Below the pieces are notes generated by a model that did not search any database, was not told the origin of the DNA, and saw nothing but the letters and a program-made list of their open reading frames with translations. A stretch of 64,000 nt of DNA from Paenibacillus sp. 1781tsa1 (GTDB lineage Bacteria > Bacillota > Bacilli > Paenibacillales > Paenibacillaceae), in NCBI RefSeq assembly GCF_024159265.1, contig NZ_JAMYWY010000001.1, positions 6,448,001 through 6,512,000 of the forward strand, in the 5' to 3' direction. This document shows, in pieces, positions 35,726-43,393 of the stretch. Within the stretch, counting starts at the first letter, position 1. Each line of letters starts with the position of its first letter. The position numbers were made by a program, and so were the translations under genes.

Positions 35726-37789
35726 TCATTGACGCTTCACTTCGACAGTGGCCGAGAAGAATGTAGCCCCGTTACCCATGTCCGACAACCGATTGGACGT
35801 AAGCGAATTCGTCCGTTGCTTCTTACCTTCACCATCCCACCATAACCCTTGACTGATGACGGTCCCCGGCAACATGGCTTCACTCACCTTGGCGGTAAGT
35901 TCGATACGCCCACGATCATTCCATACGACCACTACATCGCCATCCTGCACGTTTCTGCGGGCAGCGTCCTCGGGATGCATTTGCAATAAAGGCATCTTTT
36001 CCAAACGCTGATGTTTGGCTGAGTTACCGAAGGTCGAGTTCAGGAAATTATGATTTGGCGGTGACAGGAACATCAGCGGATACGTATCGGCAGGTCCAGC
36101 CGGATTCTCCCCATCATATCCTTCAACCAGTGCGCTATAGGTAGGGAGCGGCGGAAGCCCTCGCTGTTCCATCGTCTCCGAATACAATTCAATTTTGCCT
36201 GAAGGCGTGGGCAGCTGATCCAGAAATGCAGCATGTGATGACATATCCAGCTTCACGAATCGGTGTTCCTTCAGTCCTTCTAACGTAACTCCATTCATAT
36301 AAGGATTACCTGTATCCTGGAGTGCGTCCTTAATCATCTGTTCCGGCGTTTCTCCGAAGATTGCAGGATCGTACCCCATGGCCTGCCCAAGCAGAGAAAA
36401 CAGTTCCACATTACTCTTACTCTCTCCAATCGGCGCAATGACCGGCTCTTGCAGATGAACATACTGATGCCAATAGGAGGCATACAGGTCCGTCGCTTCA
36501 AATGAAGACGTAGCTGGCAACAAGATATCTGCATATTTCGCGGTATCCGTCATGAACAGATCATGCACAACCGTGAACAGATCTTCCCTTGCAAAACCTC
36601 GCTCCACTCGTTCCGTATCCGGTGCCACCACCAGTGGGTTGCTGCAGTAGACCATCATGGCCCGGATCGGCTGCTCTGCTTCCAGCAACGCTTCACCAAT
36701 CCGGTTCATGTTCACCACCCGCGGCTCCGGATTCTGCCGCAGTTCAGGACGTTCCAGCGCATCGCTATTCGTGCTCGCGTAGCTGTTGGTACGCACGGCA
36801 CCGCCGCCTTGTTTCAGCCATTGCCCTGTAATGGCAGGCAGACAAGCTACGCTACGCACGTTCATACCCCCATTATCATGGTGCTGGAGGCCATTGCCGA
36901 TGTGAATATGGGCTGCCTGTGCGTTGCCATACCGTTCAGCCAGCTCCACAATGCTCTCCTCCGGCACACCAGTAATGCGCGCAACGCGTTCAGGGGTGTA
37001 ACTGCGGACATGATCACGTAGTGCCTCATGTCCTACCGTATACTTTTGCATAAACGCTTCATCCGTCAGTCCCCGTTCGAACAGCACATGCATCAATCCC
37101 AGCGCCAGAGCGCTGTCCGTGCCTGGGTACAGAGGAATAAACCAGTCGCCCCATTGAGCGGTACGATTGCGATGAACGTCGATTACGACGATCTGGGCGC
37201 CTTTCTTGCGGGCTTTCTCCGCCAAAACGACCTGATGCATATTCGTACTGACGATATTGCCGCCCCACACCAGAATGAGATCCGCATGCTCCGTATCTTC
37301 CGGCACCGTTCCATGGTTGGCACCCATCGTATATTTCCAGCCCGTATTTCCGGCGGCATTACAGATCGTCTGCTCCAAGACACTTGCACCTAGTGCATTA
37401 AAGAAACGTCGATCCATGCCGTCTACGCCGAGAATGCCCATGTTACCGTAGAAGCTGTAGGGCAGGATGCTCTCAGGTCCATAGGTCTCGGACAATGCAG
37501 TGAATTTGGTCGTAATCTCCCCAATTGCTTCATCCCAACTGATTCGTTCGAACTTGCCTTCACCCTTGGCTCCAACACGTCTCATCGGATATTGTAGACG
37601 CTCGGAGTGATACACCCGCTCCGTCATATTTCTAACTTTATTACAAATGGCACCCTTGGTTATCGGATGGTCCGGATTGCCCGCCACCTTCACAATTTTG
37701 CCGTTCTCTTTATGTAGTAACAGACCACAAGTGTCTGGACAATCGAGCGGGCATACCGCTGCAAATACCCCATTCTCCTGATCGATCAT
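35726..37789 (-). CDS. Molybdopterin oxidoreductase, DMSO-reductase family, YoaE-like
   Basis: The 687-residue cytosolic enzyme has an N-terminal [4Fe-4S] cluster motif formed by C13, C17, C21 and C49 (CPLDCPDTC, KGAICNK). It continues with the Molybdopterin domain (about 55-480) and the C-terminal molydop-binding domain (about 565-680, PLLQMHPEDAARRNVQDGDV). It is colinear with B. subtilis YoaE and similar assimilatory formate-dehydrogenase-like proteins. There is no Tat signal. The physiological substrate is unknown. It needs bis-MGD, so mobA at 4149 is relevant. GGGGGAG precedes the ATG. The formate/nitrite channel gene lies upstream, but a terminator separates the two. Confidence 0.88.
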   Translation of the reverse strand: MIDQENGVFAAVCPLDCPDTCGLLLHKENGKIVKVAGNPDHPITKGAICNKVRNMTERVYHSERLQYPMRRVGAKGEGKFERISWDEAIGEITTKFTALSETYGPESILPYSFYGNMGILGVDGMDRRFFNALGASVLEQTICNAAGNTGWKYTMGANHGTVPEDTEHADLILVWGGNIVSTNMHQVVLAEKARKKGAQIVVIDVHRNRTAQWGDWFIPLYPGTDSALALGLMHVLFERGLTDEAFMQKYTVGHEALRDHVRSYTPERVARITGVPEESIVELAERYGNAQAAHIHIGNGLQHHDNGGMNVRSVACLPAITGQWLKQGGGAVRTNSYASTNSDALERPELRQNPEPRVVNMNRIGEALLEAEQPIRAMMVYCSNPLVVAPDTERVERGFAREDLFTVVHDLFMTDTAKYADILLPATSSFEATDLYASYWHQYVHLQEPVIAPIGESKSNVELFSLLGQAMGYDPAIFGETPEQMIKDALQDTGNPYMNGVTLEGLKEHRFVKLDMSSHAAFLDQLPTPSGKIELYSETMEQRGLPPLPTYSALVEGYDGENPAGPADTYPLMFLSPPNHNFLNSTFGNSAKHQRLEKMPLLQMHPEDAARRNVQDGDVVVVWNDRGRIELTAKVSEAMLPGTVISQGLWWDGEGKKQRTNSLTSNRLSDMGNGATFFSATVEVKRQ

Positions 37790-38023
37790 CGTATGGCTCC
37801 CCCTCTGTAAAAGCTATCCCTATATCATATCTTCTCCGAGGTTATCACGTAAAGAGAACAGTATCTTTTTGCTTCATATTCACCGCTATAGCGGCTTCAA
37901 AATATTTTAAAAAAAATGTTATGCCAATTGATTCAACTTCAGAATACAGGGGTAAATTAAAAACAAGGCATTAGGCTAGTGTTTCCCCACTTCCTCCTCA
38001 TGCCATATCATGGACCACTCCCG

Positions 38024-38074
38024 AAATTCGCCATGAACAGGTTTCGTTCCCCCGAACCTTTTCATGGCGAATTT
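38024..38074. promoter_or_regulatory. Long perfect-stem hairpin upstream of the molybdoenzyme gene
   Basis: AAATTCGCCATGA pairs exactly with TCATGGCGAATTT; an inner stem AGGTTCG-like follows. The arm TTCGCCATGAAC occurs again at 38143 inside the loop of the neighbouring terminator. The 37790-38230 gap contains no gene. It may be an operator or an RNA leader element. Confidence 0.5.
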
Positions 38075-38114
38075 ATTTTGCGTTAAAATCCAACAAAGAC
38101 ATTACACAAAAAAA

Positions 38115-38171
38115 CGATCCCGACCTGCTCCATCACAGCATATTCGCCATGAACCGAGCAAGACAGAATCG
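38115..38171 (-). terminator. Rho-independent terminator of the FNT gene
   Basis: On the minus strand CGATTCTGTCTTGCTC pairs with GAGCAGGTCGGGATCG, with several G-U pairs that exist only in that orientation, and is followed by TTTTTTTG. It lies 60 bp past the FNT stop. Confidence 0.8.
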
Positions 38172-38230
38172 TATTACTTCTACATGAATGTTCCATTACG
38201 CGTGTATACATGTACGTGTAAACATGCCCG

Positions 38231-39082
38231 CTATGCCTGCTTACTCCACATCGCTCTGGCCTCAGTCTCCACAGCTTCGATCGACGTTGCTACTTCCGGT
38301 TTCACTTTTGGCTCAGCTTGGCGCAGGTACACCACCCAATAGGCTGCAGCTACAAACAGAGCACCTCCAGTCAGATTCCCAAGCCATACCGGAATGAAAT
38401 TCATTACATATTGGCCCCACGAATAATGTCCTTCGAAGATTGCCGCCGGGATGAGGAACATGTTGGCCACAACGTGCTGGAATCCAATAGCTACAAACGC
38501 CATCGTTGGAAACCAAATACCCAGTACCTTGCCACTCATCGTATCTGATGCATAAGATAGCCACACGGCCAACGCGACCAGCCAGTTACAGCCGATACCG
38601 GAGATAAAAGCCTGCAGGAATCCGTCATGCAACTTGTGACCAGCCATATCGACCACTTTAGCCAGATATACACCCTCTCCGGTCAGACCAAGTACATGTC
38701 CAAAGGCGTATGCGACAAAGATTGCTCCAAGAAAATTACCTAGCGTTACTAATGTAAGATTCTTCACCATGCTGCCTACTGACAGTTTGCGTGCGATCGT
38801 AGCGAGCGGAACAGCCATCATATTCCCTGTCAGCAATTCACCGCCACCTATGAGTACCAAGATTAATCCTACCGGGAACACTGCTGCTCCAATCAGATTG
38901 ACCAGACTCCCCCACTCTGCGGGCGCAGAAGCAATCACCCGAATATCCAGTAGAAAACCCAGTGCAATAAAAGCCCCTGCTAGGAAACTGAGCACCAGTA
39001 CAGAAGACACCGGATTTTGAGCCTTCTTCATGCCTGTTTGCGCCGTATATTGTGCAACCTCAAGAGGTGTTTTTGCTGCCAT
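38231..39082 (-). CDS. Formate/nitrite transporter (FNT family)
   Basis: The 283-residue membrane channel is of the FocA/NirC/YwcJ family, which forms pentamers conducting formate, nitrite or related monovalent anions. It has six spans. Signature segments are GGELLTGNMMAVPLA (omega-loop region), the NFLGAIFVAY span and GIGCNWLVALAVWLSYASDTMSG with the conserved N and W, then GFQHVVANMF. The ATG at 39082 is nine bases from GGAGAGG; two in-frame ATGs just upstream overlap that site. A TGTG-type palindrome at 39192 suggests redox control. Substrate preference cannot be set from sequence. Confidence 0.92.
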   Translation of the reverse strand: MAAKTPLEVAQYTAQTGMKKAQNPVSSVLVLSFLAGAFIALGFLLDIRVIASAPAEWGSLVNLIGAAVFPVGLILVLIGGGELLTGNMMAVPLATIARKLSVGSMVKNLTLVTLGNFLGAIFVAYAFGHVLGLTGEGVYLAKVVDMAGHKLHDGFLQAFISGIGCNWLVALAVWLSYASDTMSGKVLGIWFPTMAFVAIGFQHVVANMFLIPAAIFEGHYSWGQYVMNFIPVWLGNLTGGALFVAAAYWVVYLRQAEPKVKPEVATSIEAVETEARAMWSKQA

Positions 39083-39191
39083 ATCATTCATCCTCTCCTT
39101 CATTATTCTTCGTGGAATAAAACCGCCTGAATTTCTTTGTTGATACGTTGAATGCCATATCTCAATTGTATATGGGTATAGCGCGAAACTT

Positions 39192-39207
39192 TGTGCAAAT
39201 TATCACA
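39192..39207. promoter_or_regulatory. FNR/Rex-like box upstream of FNT gene
   Basis: TGTGCAAATTATCACA matches TGTGA-N6-TCACA at 9 of 10 fixed positions. It lies 110 bp before the FNT start and resembles the boxes upstream of the NADH oxidase gene. Confidence 0.6.
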
Positions 39208-39299
39208 ATACGGTTTAAAAAAGAGGCTTTTAAGATCGGCTTTGCGTAGTTATGACAGCAAGAGTAAGTAAGTCCTTTTATAGCTAAAAAATCACAAAA

Positions 39300-39326
39300 A
39301 AGACTGACGATATACTCGCCAGTCTT
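39300..39326. terminator. Terminator of the NADH oxidase gene (bidirectional shape)
   Basis: AAGACTGACGA pairs with TCGCCAGTCTT; U tracts lie on both sides (CTTTTTC on plus, TTTTTTG on minus). It is 137 bp past the nox stop. Confidence 0.75.
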
Positions 39327-39462
39327 CTTTTTCCTTTATGATCGTCTGCCTTGTTTCGTAAGCTTGGCAGTTATTGTACACGTCGCATTTTCGGACAACC
39401 CTGACTTATCTTCGTATGTCGTCTGTCTATCATGCTCACTGCTTAGCATCGATTCTGCTTCC

Positions 39463-40824
39463 TTACACCATTGCTGGTGCTTTTACTTCTACCGGTGGCA
39501 GTGCTTGCAGACCCGCCGTGTTCAGGAAGTTCCACGGTTTGTTGTACTGTGGCTGGAAGAAGAAGTCGATGAAGGCCAGCTCATCTACGGTCATGTTGTT
39601 TTGGATGCAGACCGAGATTGTATTAATCGATTGGGTCAGATCAACCTGAGACATCACCTGTGCTCCAACGATCCGACGAGTAGCCTGCTCATATACCACT
39701 TTGAGCAACAGTTTCTCCGCCGTTGGCATGAACTCCGGACGATAGCTGTCTTCCAGTACTACCGCCTCCACAATCAGACCTTCGTCAGCAGCAGACATTT
39801 CAGTCATTCCTGTACCCGCGATATTTTGCTCATAAATTTTGATACCCGATGTTCCTTGTGTACCCATATACGGTGTCGTAGGACGAACCAGGTTACGGGC
39901 TACGAGTGTACCCATCCGCACAGCGTTAGTCGCGAGTGGAATGTAAGATGCTTTACCTGTCGGGTTGTAATGAATGGCGCAGCTGTCACCCGCAGCGAAG
40001 ACGTCTTTTTGACTGGTTTGCATATATTTATCCACGATGATTGCCCCGTTTGGCAACATATCCACTTGGCCTTTGAGCAGCTCGGTATTTGGACGGAAAC
40101 CAATGCACAGAATAACCAGATCGGTTTCGAATTCCCCTTTGGACGTAATCACCTTGGTCACTTTGCCATTCTCTCCAGTAAACTTCTGTACCGTTTGACC
40201 CAGTGCGAGCTTGATGCCACGCCCAGTCAACGTATCTTCAATCGCATCTGTGAACTCAGGGTCCAGGTATTTGTTCAAAATCCGGTCCACACTGTCGATC
40301 AGGGTAACTTCCTTGCCGTTCATCTGGAAAGCTTCCACCAATTCAACGCCGATATATCCAGCTCCTACAACAGTAACACGTTTGGCATTTTTGGCTTTTT
40401 CAATAATTGTGTTGGAATGATTGTAGTTTTTGCATAGCAGAATGTTATCCATCTCGATGCCTTCAAGCTTCGGAACGACAGGCCATGAACCTGTTGTCAC
40501 GATCAGTTTATCAAACGTATCTTCAAATTCTTCCCCGGTTTGCAGGTTTTTAGCCTGAAGGGTATGACCTTTGGCATCAACTGCTGTAACTTCATGAAGC
40601 ATCTTGGTCTCCACACCAAGCTCTGCCAATTGATTAGGCGAAGAATAGAACAAGCCGTCAGGGTCTTTCACAACTCCACCTACGTAGAGCGCAATGCCAC
40701 AAGATAGGAAGGAGATATTGTCATTGCGCTCATACACGGTGATGGTAGCATCCGGGTATAATTTGGCGGTGTTTACGATGGCTGCGGTTCCTGCGTGTGT
40801 ACATCCGATAACTGCGATTTTCAT
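39463..40824 (-). CDS. nox: NADH oxidase / CoA-disulfide-reductase-like flavoprotein
   Basis: This 453-residue FAD enzyme would reduce O2 to water with NADH. The ATG at 40824 follows GGAGG and begins MKIAVIGCTHAGTAA, the FAD Rossmann motif; the upstream in-frame ATG lies within the operator region. The single redox cysteine C42 (SFLSCGIALYVGG) is typical of water-forming Nox. The NADH-binding motif VTVVGAGYIGVELVEAF and the FAD motif DVFAAGDSCA are present. The promoter contains three TGTGA-N6-TCAC palindromes, one of them inside the -35/-10 spacer, so expression should respond to oxygen or NADH/NAD status. CoA-disulfide reductase is the alternative function. Confidence 0.9.
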   Translation of the reverse strand: MKIAVIGCTHAGTAAIVNTAKLYPDATITVYERNDNISFLSCGIALYVGGVVKDPDGLFYSSPNQLAELGVETKMLHEVTAVDAKGHTLQAKNLQTGEEFEDTFDKLIVTTGSWPVVPKLEGIEMDNILLCKNYNHSNTIIEKAKNAKRVTVVGAGYIGVELVEAFQMNGKEVTLIDSVDRILNKYLDPEFTDAIEDTLTGRGIKLALGQTVQKFTGENGKVTKVITSKGEFETDLVILCIGFRPNTELLKGQVDMLPNGAIIVDKYMQTSQKDVFAAGDSCAIHYNPTGKASYIPLATNAVRMGTLVARNLVRPTTPYMGTQGTSGIKIYEQNIAGTGMTEMSAADEGLIVEAVVLEDSYRPEFMPTAEKLLLKVVYEQATRRIVGAQVMSQVDLTQSINTISVCIQNNMTVDELAFIDFFFQPQYNKPWNFLNTAGLQALPPVEVKAPAMV

Positions 40825-40877
40825 TAAAAGTTCCTCCTCGAAATATATAAATGAGTTTGAATATAACGTTATTATGG

Positions 40878-40895
40878 TTGTGAAATATTTCACTT
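40878..40895. promoter_or_regulatory. Rex/FNR-like box 1 upstream of nox
   Basis: TTGTGAAATATTTCACTT is close to the Rex consensus TTGTGAA-N4-TTCACAA and also fits TGTGA-N6-TCACT. It is 54 bp before the ATG. Confidence 0.75.
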
Positions 40896-40913
40896 CTTGT
40901 TCGAAACTGTGTA

Positions 40914-40929
40914 TGTGATTTATTTCACT
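40914..40929. promoter_or_regulatory. Rex/FNR-like box 2 upstream of nox
   Basis: TGTGATTTATTTCACT fits TGTGA-N6-TCACT. It lies just downstream of the predicted -10 on the minus strand. Confidence 0.65.
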
Positions 40930-40939
40930 TTATACACTC

Positions 40940-40968
40940 ATTATAATGTGATATTTTTCACATTGCAA
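40940..40968 (-). promoter_or_regulatory. nox promoter with a Rex/FNR-like box in the spacer
   Basis: On the minus strand -35 TTGCAA (40968-40963) and -10 TATAAT (40945-40940) are 17 bp apart. The spacer is the palindrome TGTGAAAAATATCACA, so a bound regulator would block polymerase. Confidence 0.8.
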
Positions 40969-40969
40969 T

Positions 40970-41270
40970 AGGTTGAGCAAAAAAAAATTGTCGAAGGAGG
41001 TTATTCGCTGTATTTAAGCCTTTCTTCCCTTCATTGTATTGATTTCATTGTCCCCGGATTCGGGTTGGTTTATGCTATACAATGGCTTCCGCGATCCCTG
41101 TCGTTCAATGCCTGCTGTACTCTGCATGGTTCCTGTCACGCTTGATATCACCACGATGACAGCTGGAATAACTATCTCTTATGCTGTTTCTGCCAATTCT
41201 CCACCCGTTACGATTACAACGGAGGTTCTATCCTCCAATAAGACACGCCACGTATAGAAAAAAATCAAAG
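40970..41270. other. Intergenic stretch upstream of nox, no supported gene
   Basis: A 72-codon plus frame (41039-41257) and a minus frame with one internal stop (ending IERQGSRKPLYSINQPESGD and so on) both exist. Neither has a ribosome site or a recognisable domain. A small GGAGG/CCTCC hairpin lies at 41221. Confidence 0.4.
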
Positions 41271-41302
41271 AAGCCTGTCCTTACACATGCAAGGACAGGC
41301 TT
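41271..41302 (-). terminator. Rho-independent terminator of the peroxidase gene
   Basis: AAGCCTGTCCTT pairs perfectly with AAGGACAGGCTT; the minus strand continues CTTTGATTTTTTTC. Confidence 0.92.
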
Positions 41303-41318
41303 CTCAAACGTTCATGGT

Positions 41319-41798
41319 TTAACCGAGCAATTTCTCAATATCTGCGATCATTGTCTCAGGAGATTCTTTTGGTTCAACACGACCGACCACTTCACCTTCA
41401 CGGTTAACAAGGAACTTGGTAAAGTTCCATTGGATGTCGCTTGTTTCACCTGCGCCAGGTTGTTGCTCCTTCAGGTATTGGAACAGGGGTTGTGTATCCT
41501 CACCATTCACATCTACCTTGGCAAACACCGGGAAATTCACACCATAGTTAATCTGGCAAAATGACTCAGCTTCCTCACTTGTACCTGGCTCCTGCCCTCC
41601 AAACTGGTTACAAGGGAACCCCAGTACAACGAGACCCTGATCGCGATAACGATCATAGAGTTTTTGCAATTCACCGTATTGCGGGGTCAGTCCACACTTG
41701 CTAGCTGTATTGGCAATGACCAATACCTTACCTTGATACAGATCCAGTGAGACTTCTTGATTCGCGGTGGTTACCGCTTGATATGAATATACGGACAT
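41319..41798 (-). CDS. Glutathione-peroxidase-family thiol peroxidase
   Basis: This is a 159-residue cytosolic peroxidase. The catalytic tetrad is C35 (NTASKCGLTPQY), Q69 (FPCNQFGGQEP), W124 and N125 (IQWNFTKFLV). Additional cysteines at 63 and 81 (ESFCQINYG) indicate the thioredoxin-dependent Cys-GPx type, as in B. subtilis BsaA, not a selenoenzyme. The ATG at 41798 has GGGAGG upstream; an in-frame start seven codons earlier has none. It reduces organic and hydrogen peroxides. Confidence 0.94.
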   Translation of the reverse strand: MSVYSYQAVTTANQEVSLDLYQGKVLVIANTASKCGLTPQYGELQKLYDRYRDQGLVVLGFPCNQFGGQEPGTSEEAESFCQINYGVNFPVFAKVDVNGEDTQPLFQYLKEQQPGAGETSDIQWNFTKFLVNREGEVVGRVEPKESPETMIADIEKLLG

Positions 41799-41949
41799 GA
41801 CTGATTCCTCCCATGACAAGTGTTGGTTTGGGCTGCTCCGAGCACGTTAGTATAACCAATGACATACAGCCTGTCTTATTATTATAAACCTGATCCGATG
41901 CGATTACCAAATTCCGGGTCTATCCATATTTCTTTACTCCCATGAATGC

Positions 41950-41988
41950 GATGAAGCCGCGTGCATTAGCGCACAGCGGCTTCATTCT
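41950..41988. terminator. Hairpin downstream of the siderophore ATPase gene
   Basis: GATGAAGCCGC pairs with GCGGCTTCATTC. The U-rich side (TTTCTAT) is on the plus strand, so it is not an ideal terminator for the minus-strand gene ending at 42024. Orientation is uncertain. Confidence 0.45.
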
Positions 41989-42023
41989 TTCTATAATGCA
42001 GGACCAGCATATGACCCATTTTG

Positions 42024-42908
42024 TTAACTTCCTGTCGCTTGAACGCGCTGTTCTGTCCGTCCTCCAGCATGAACCATTGCACTGTTCATGACCATCTGCT
42101 CCGGCTGCTTCGGTTGCTGGCGTTCGCCTGCAAGTGCGTAGGGCAAGCAGAGTGGTACACCGGAACGCGGATCAATCACGATATCTGCTTCAATGTTGAA
42201 TACTTCACGAAGCACATCCGAGTTCATGACTTCCACAGGTGAACCATGAGCAATGGCTTTACCTTTTTTGATACCAATCATGTGATGTGCATAACGGGAA
42301 GCATGATTCAAGTCATGTACAACCATAACAATGGTACGGTTAGCTGTGGCATTCAGCTGCTCAAGCAGTTGCAGTACTTCAAGCTGGTGAGCCATATCCA
42401 GGAACGTTGTAGGCTCGTCCAGGAAGAGGATATCCGTCTCTTGAGCAAGTGCCATGGCAATCCAGGCACGCTGACGCTGTCCACCGGACAGTTGATCAAT
42501 CGGACGATCGTGGAATTCTGTCATGCCTGTCACTTCAATCGCCCATTCAATCATACGTTTGTCTTCCGCCCGCATGGAGCCAAATCCTTTTTGATAAGGA
42601 AAGCGACCATACGATACCAGTTCAGTAACGGTAAGTCCTTCAGGAGCGGTTGGATTCTGTGGCAAAATCGCAAGTTGCTTGGCAACTTCACGCGTGGATT
42701 GTTTATGGATGGACTTCCCGTCGAGTAATACATTACCTGCTTTTGGTGACATAATACGTGCCATCGTTTTCAGGATGGTTGACTTCCCTGATCCATTGGC
42801 TCCAACAAGTGCTGTAATTTTTCCTTGGGGAATCTGAATATTCAGATCCTCTACAATTAGTCTTTCCTCATAAGCGATATCCAGCTTGGTCGTCTCCAGA
42901 CGAAACAT
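42024..42908 (-). CDS. Iron-siderophore ABC transporter ATP-binding protein, YusV/FecE-like
   Basis: The 294-residue ATPase has Walker A GANGSGKST (36-44), signature QLSGGQRQRAWIAMALAQ and Walker B DILFLDEPTTFLDM, with the H-loop VVHDLNHASRYA. These forms are typical of the FecCDE/FhuC group that powers ferric siderophore uptake. The C-terminal tail beyond about residue 255 is low-complexity (QQPKQPEQ). No permease or binding protein adjoins it, so like B. subtilis YusV it may serve several uptake systems, including the binding protein at 20902. A near-perfect Fur box is 106 bp upstream. Confidence 0.92.
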   Translation of the reverse strand: MFRLETTKLDIAYEERLIVEDLNIQIPQGKITALVGANGSGKSTILKTMARIMSPKAGNVLLDGKSIHKQSTREVAKQLAILPQNPTAPEGLTVTELVSYGRFPYQKGFGSMRAEDKRMIEWAIEVTGMTEFHDRPIDQLSGGQRQRAWIAMALAQETDILFLDEPTTFLDMAHQLEVLQLLEQLNATANRTIVMVVHDLNHASRYAHHMIGIKKGKAIAHGSPVEVMNSDVLREVFNIEADIVIDPRSGVPLCLPYALAGERQQPKQPEQMVMNSAMVHAGGRTEQRVQATGS

Positions 42909-43013
42909 GCGATCATCCCTCTCTCATTTATCCCGATTATGTAATCCGGCTATGACAACGAAAACGAAATTATAATTCTGTGTATTTCCGACGCAAATAT
43001 CTTCTACACTAAA

Positions 43014-43032
43014 GATACTGATAATCATTATC
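43014..43032. promoter_or_regulatory. Fur box upstream of the siderophore ATPase gene
   Basis: GATACTGATAATCATTATC matches the 19-bp Fur consensus GATAATGATAATCATTATC at 18 positions. The rest of the 42909-43393 gap is AT-rich with no gene. Confidence 0.9.
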
Positions 43033-43265
43033 ATTTGTCAACATGAAAATGCAAATCTTCTGCTTGTTCTAAGCTCTATTCGGATCTTTCTAAGCAGTTT
43101 TAAGTTAATCTTAATAAATAAATATGAGAGCTTTTCTCATTCATTACGCGCATTTCATCAGTTCCGCTTATCTCTTGAACTCTTGAATCGTTAATTTTGT
43201 GTCCGAATTGTGAATATATGATTTTTTCATACGATTGCTGCATCCGGGATGTAATCAAAAAAAAG

Positions 43266-43295
43266 ATGACCTTGAAATCTAAAGTCCAAGGTCAC
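43266..43295 (-). terminator. Terminator at the end of the GTPase/tubulin operon
   Basis: On the minus strand GTGACCTTG pairs with CAAGGTCAT and is followed by CTTTTTTTT. It lies about 100 bp past the last gene of the cluster. Confidence 0.85.
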
Positions 43296-43393
43296 CTCAG
43301 ATACGCTCGTTTAATAAGGTATGAAGTCCGCATTTTTCAATATTGGATCAAAAGTACTTAATAAATTTATGCAACATGCTCATATAAAATAAC

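Noticed and set aside
39364..40437. 357-codon plus-strand frame opposite nox
   Set aside because: The nox frame has full FAD/NADH motifs and a promoter; the opposite frame shows no domain and is His/Cys-rich as expected for a shadow.
41039..41257. 72-codon plus frame and broken minus frame between nox and the peroxidase
   Set aside because: No ribosome site, no start signal and an internal stop on the minus strand.
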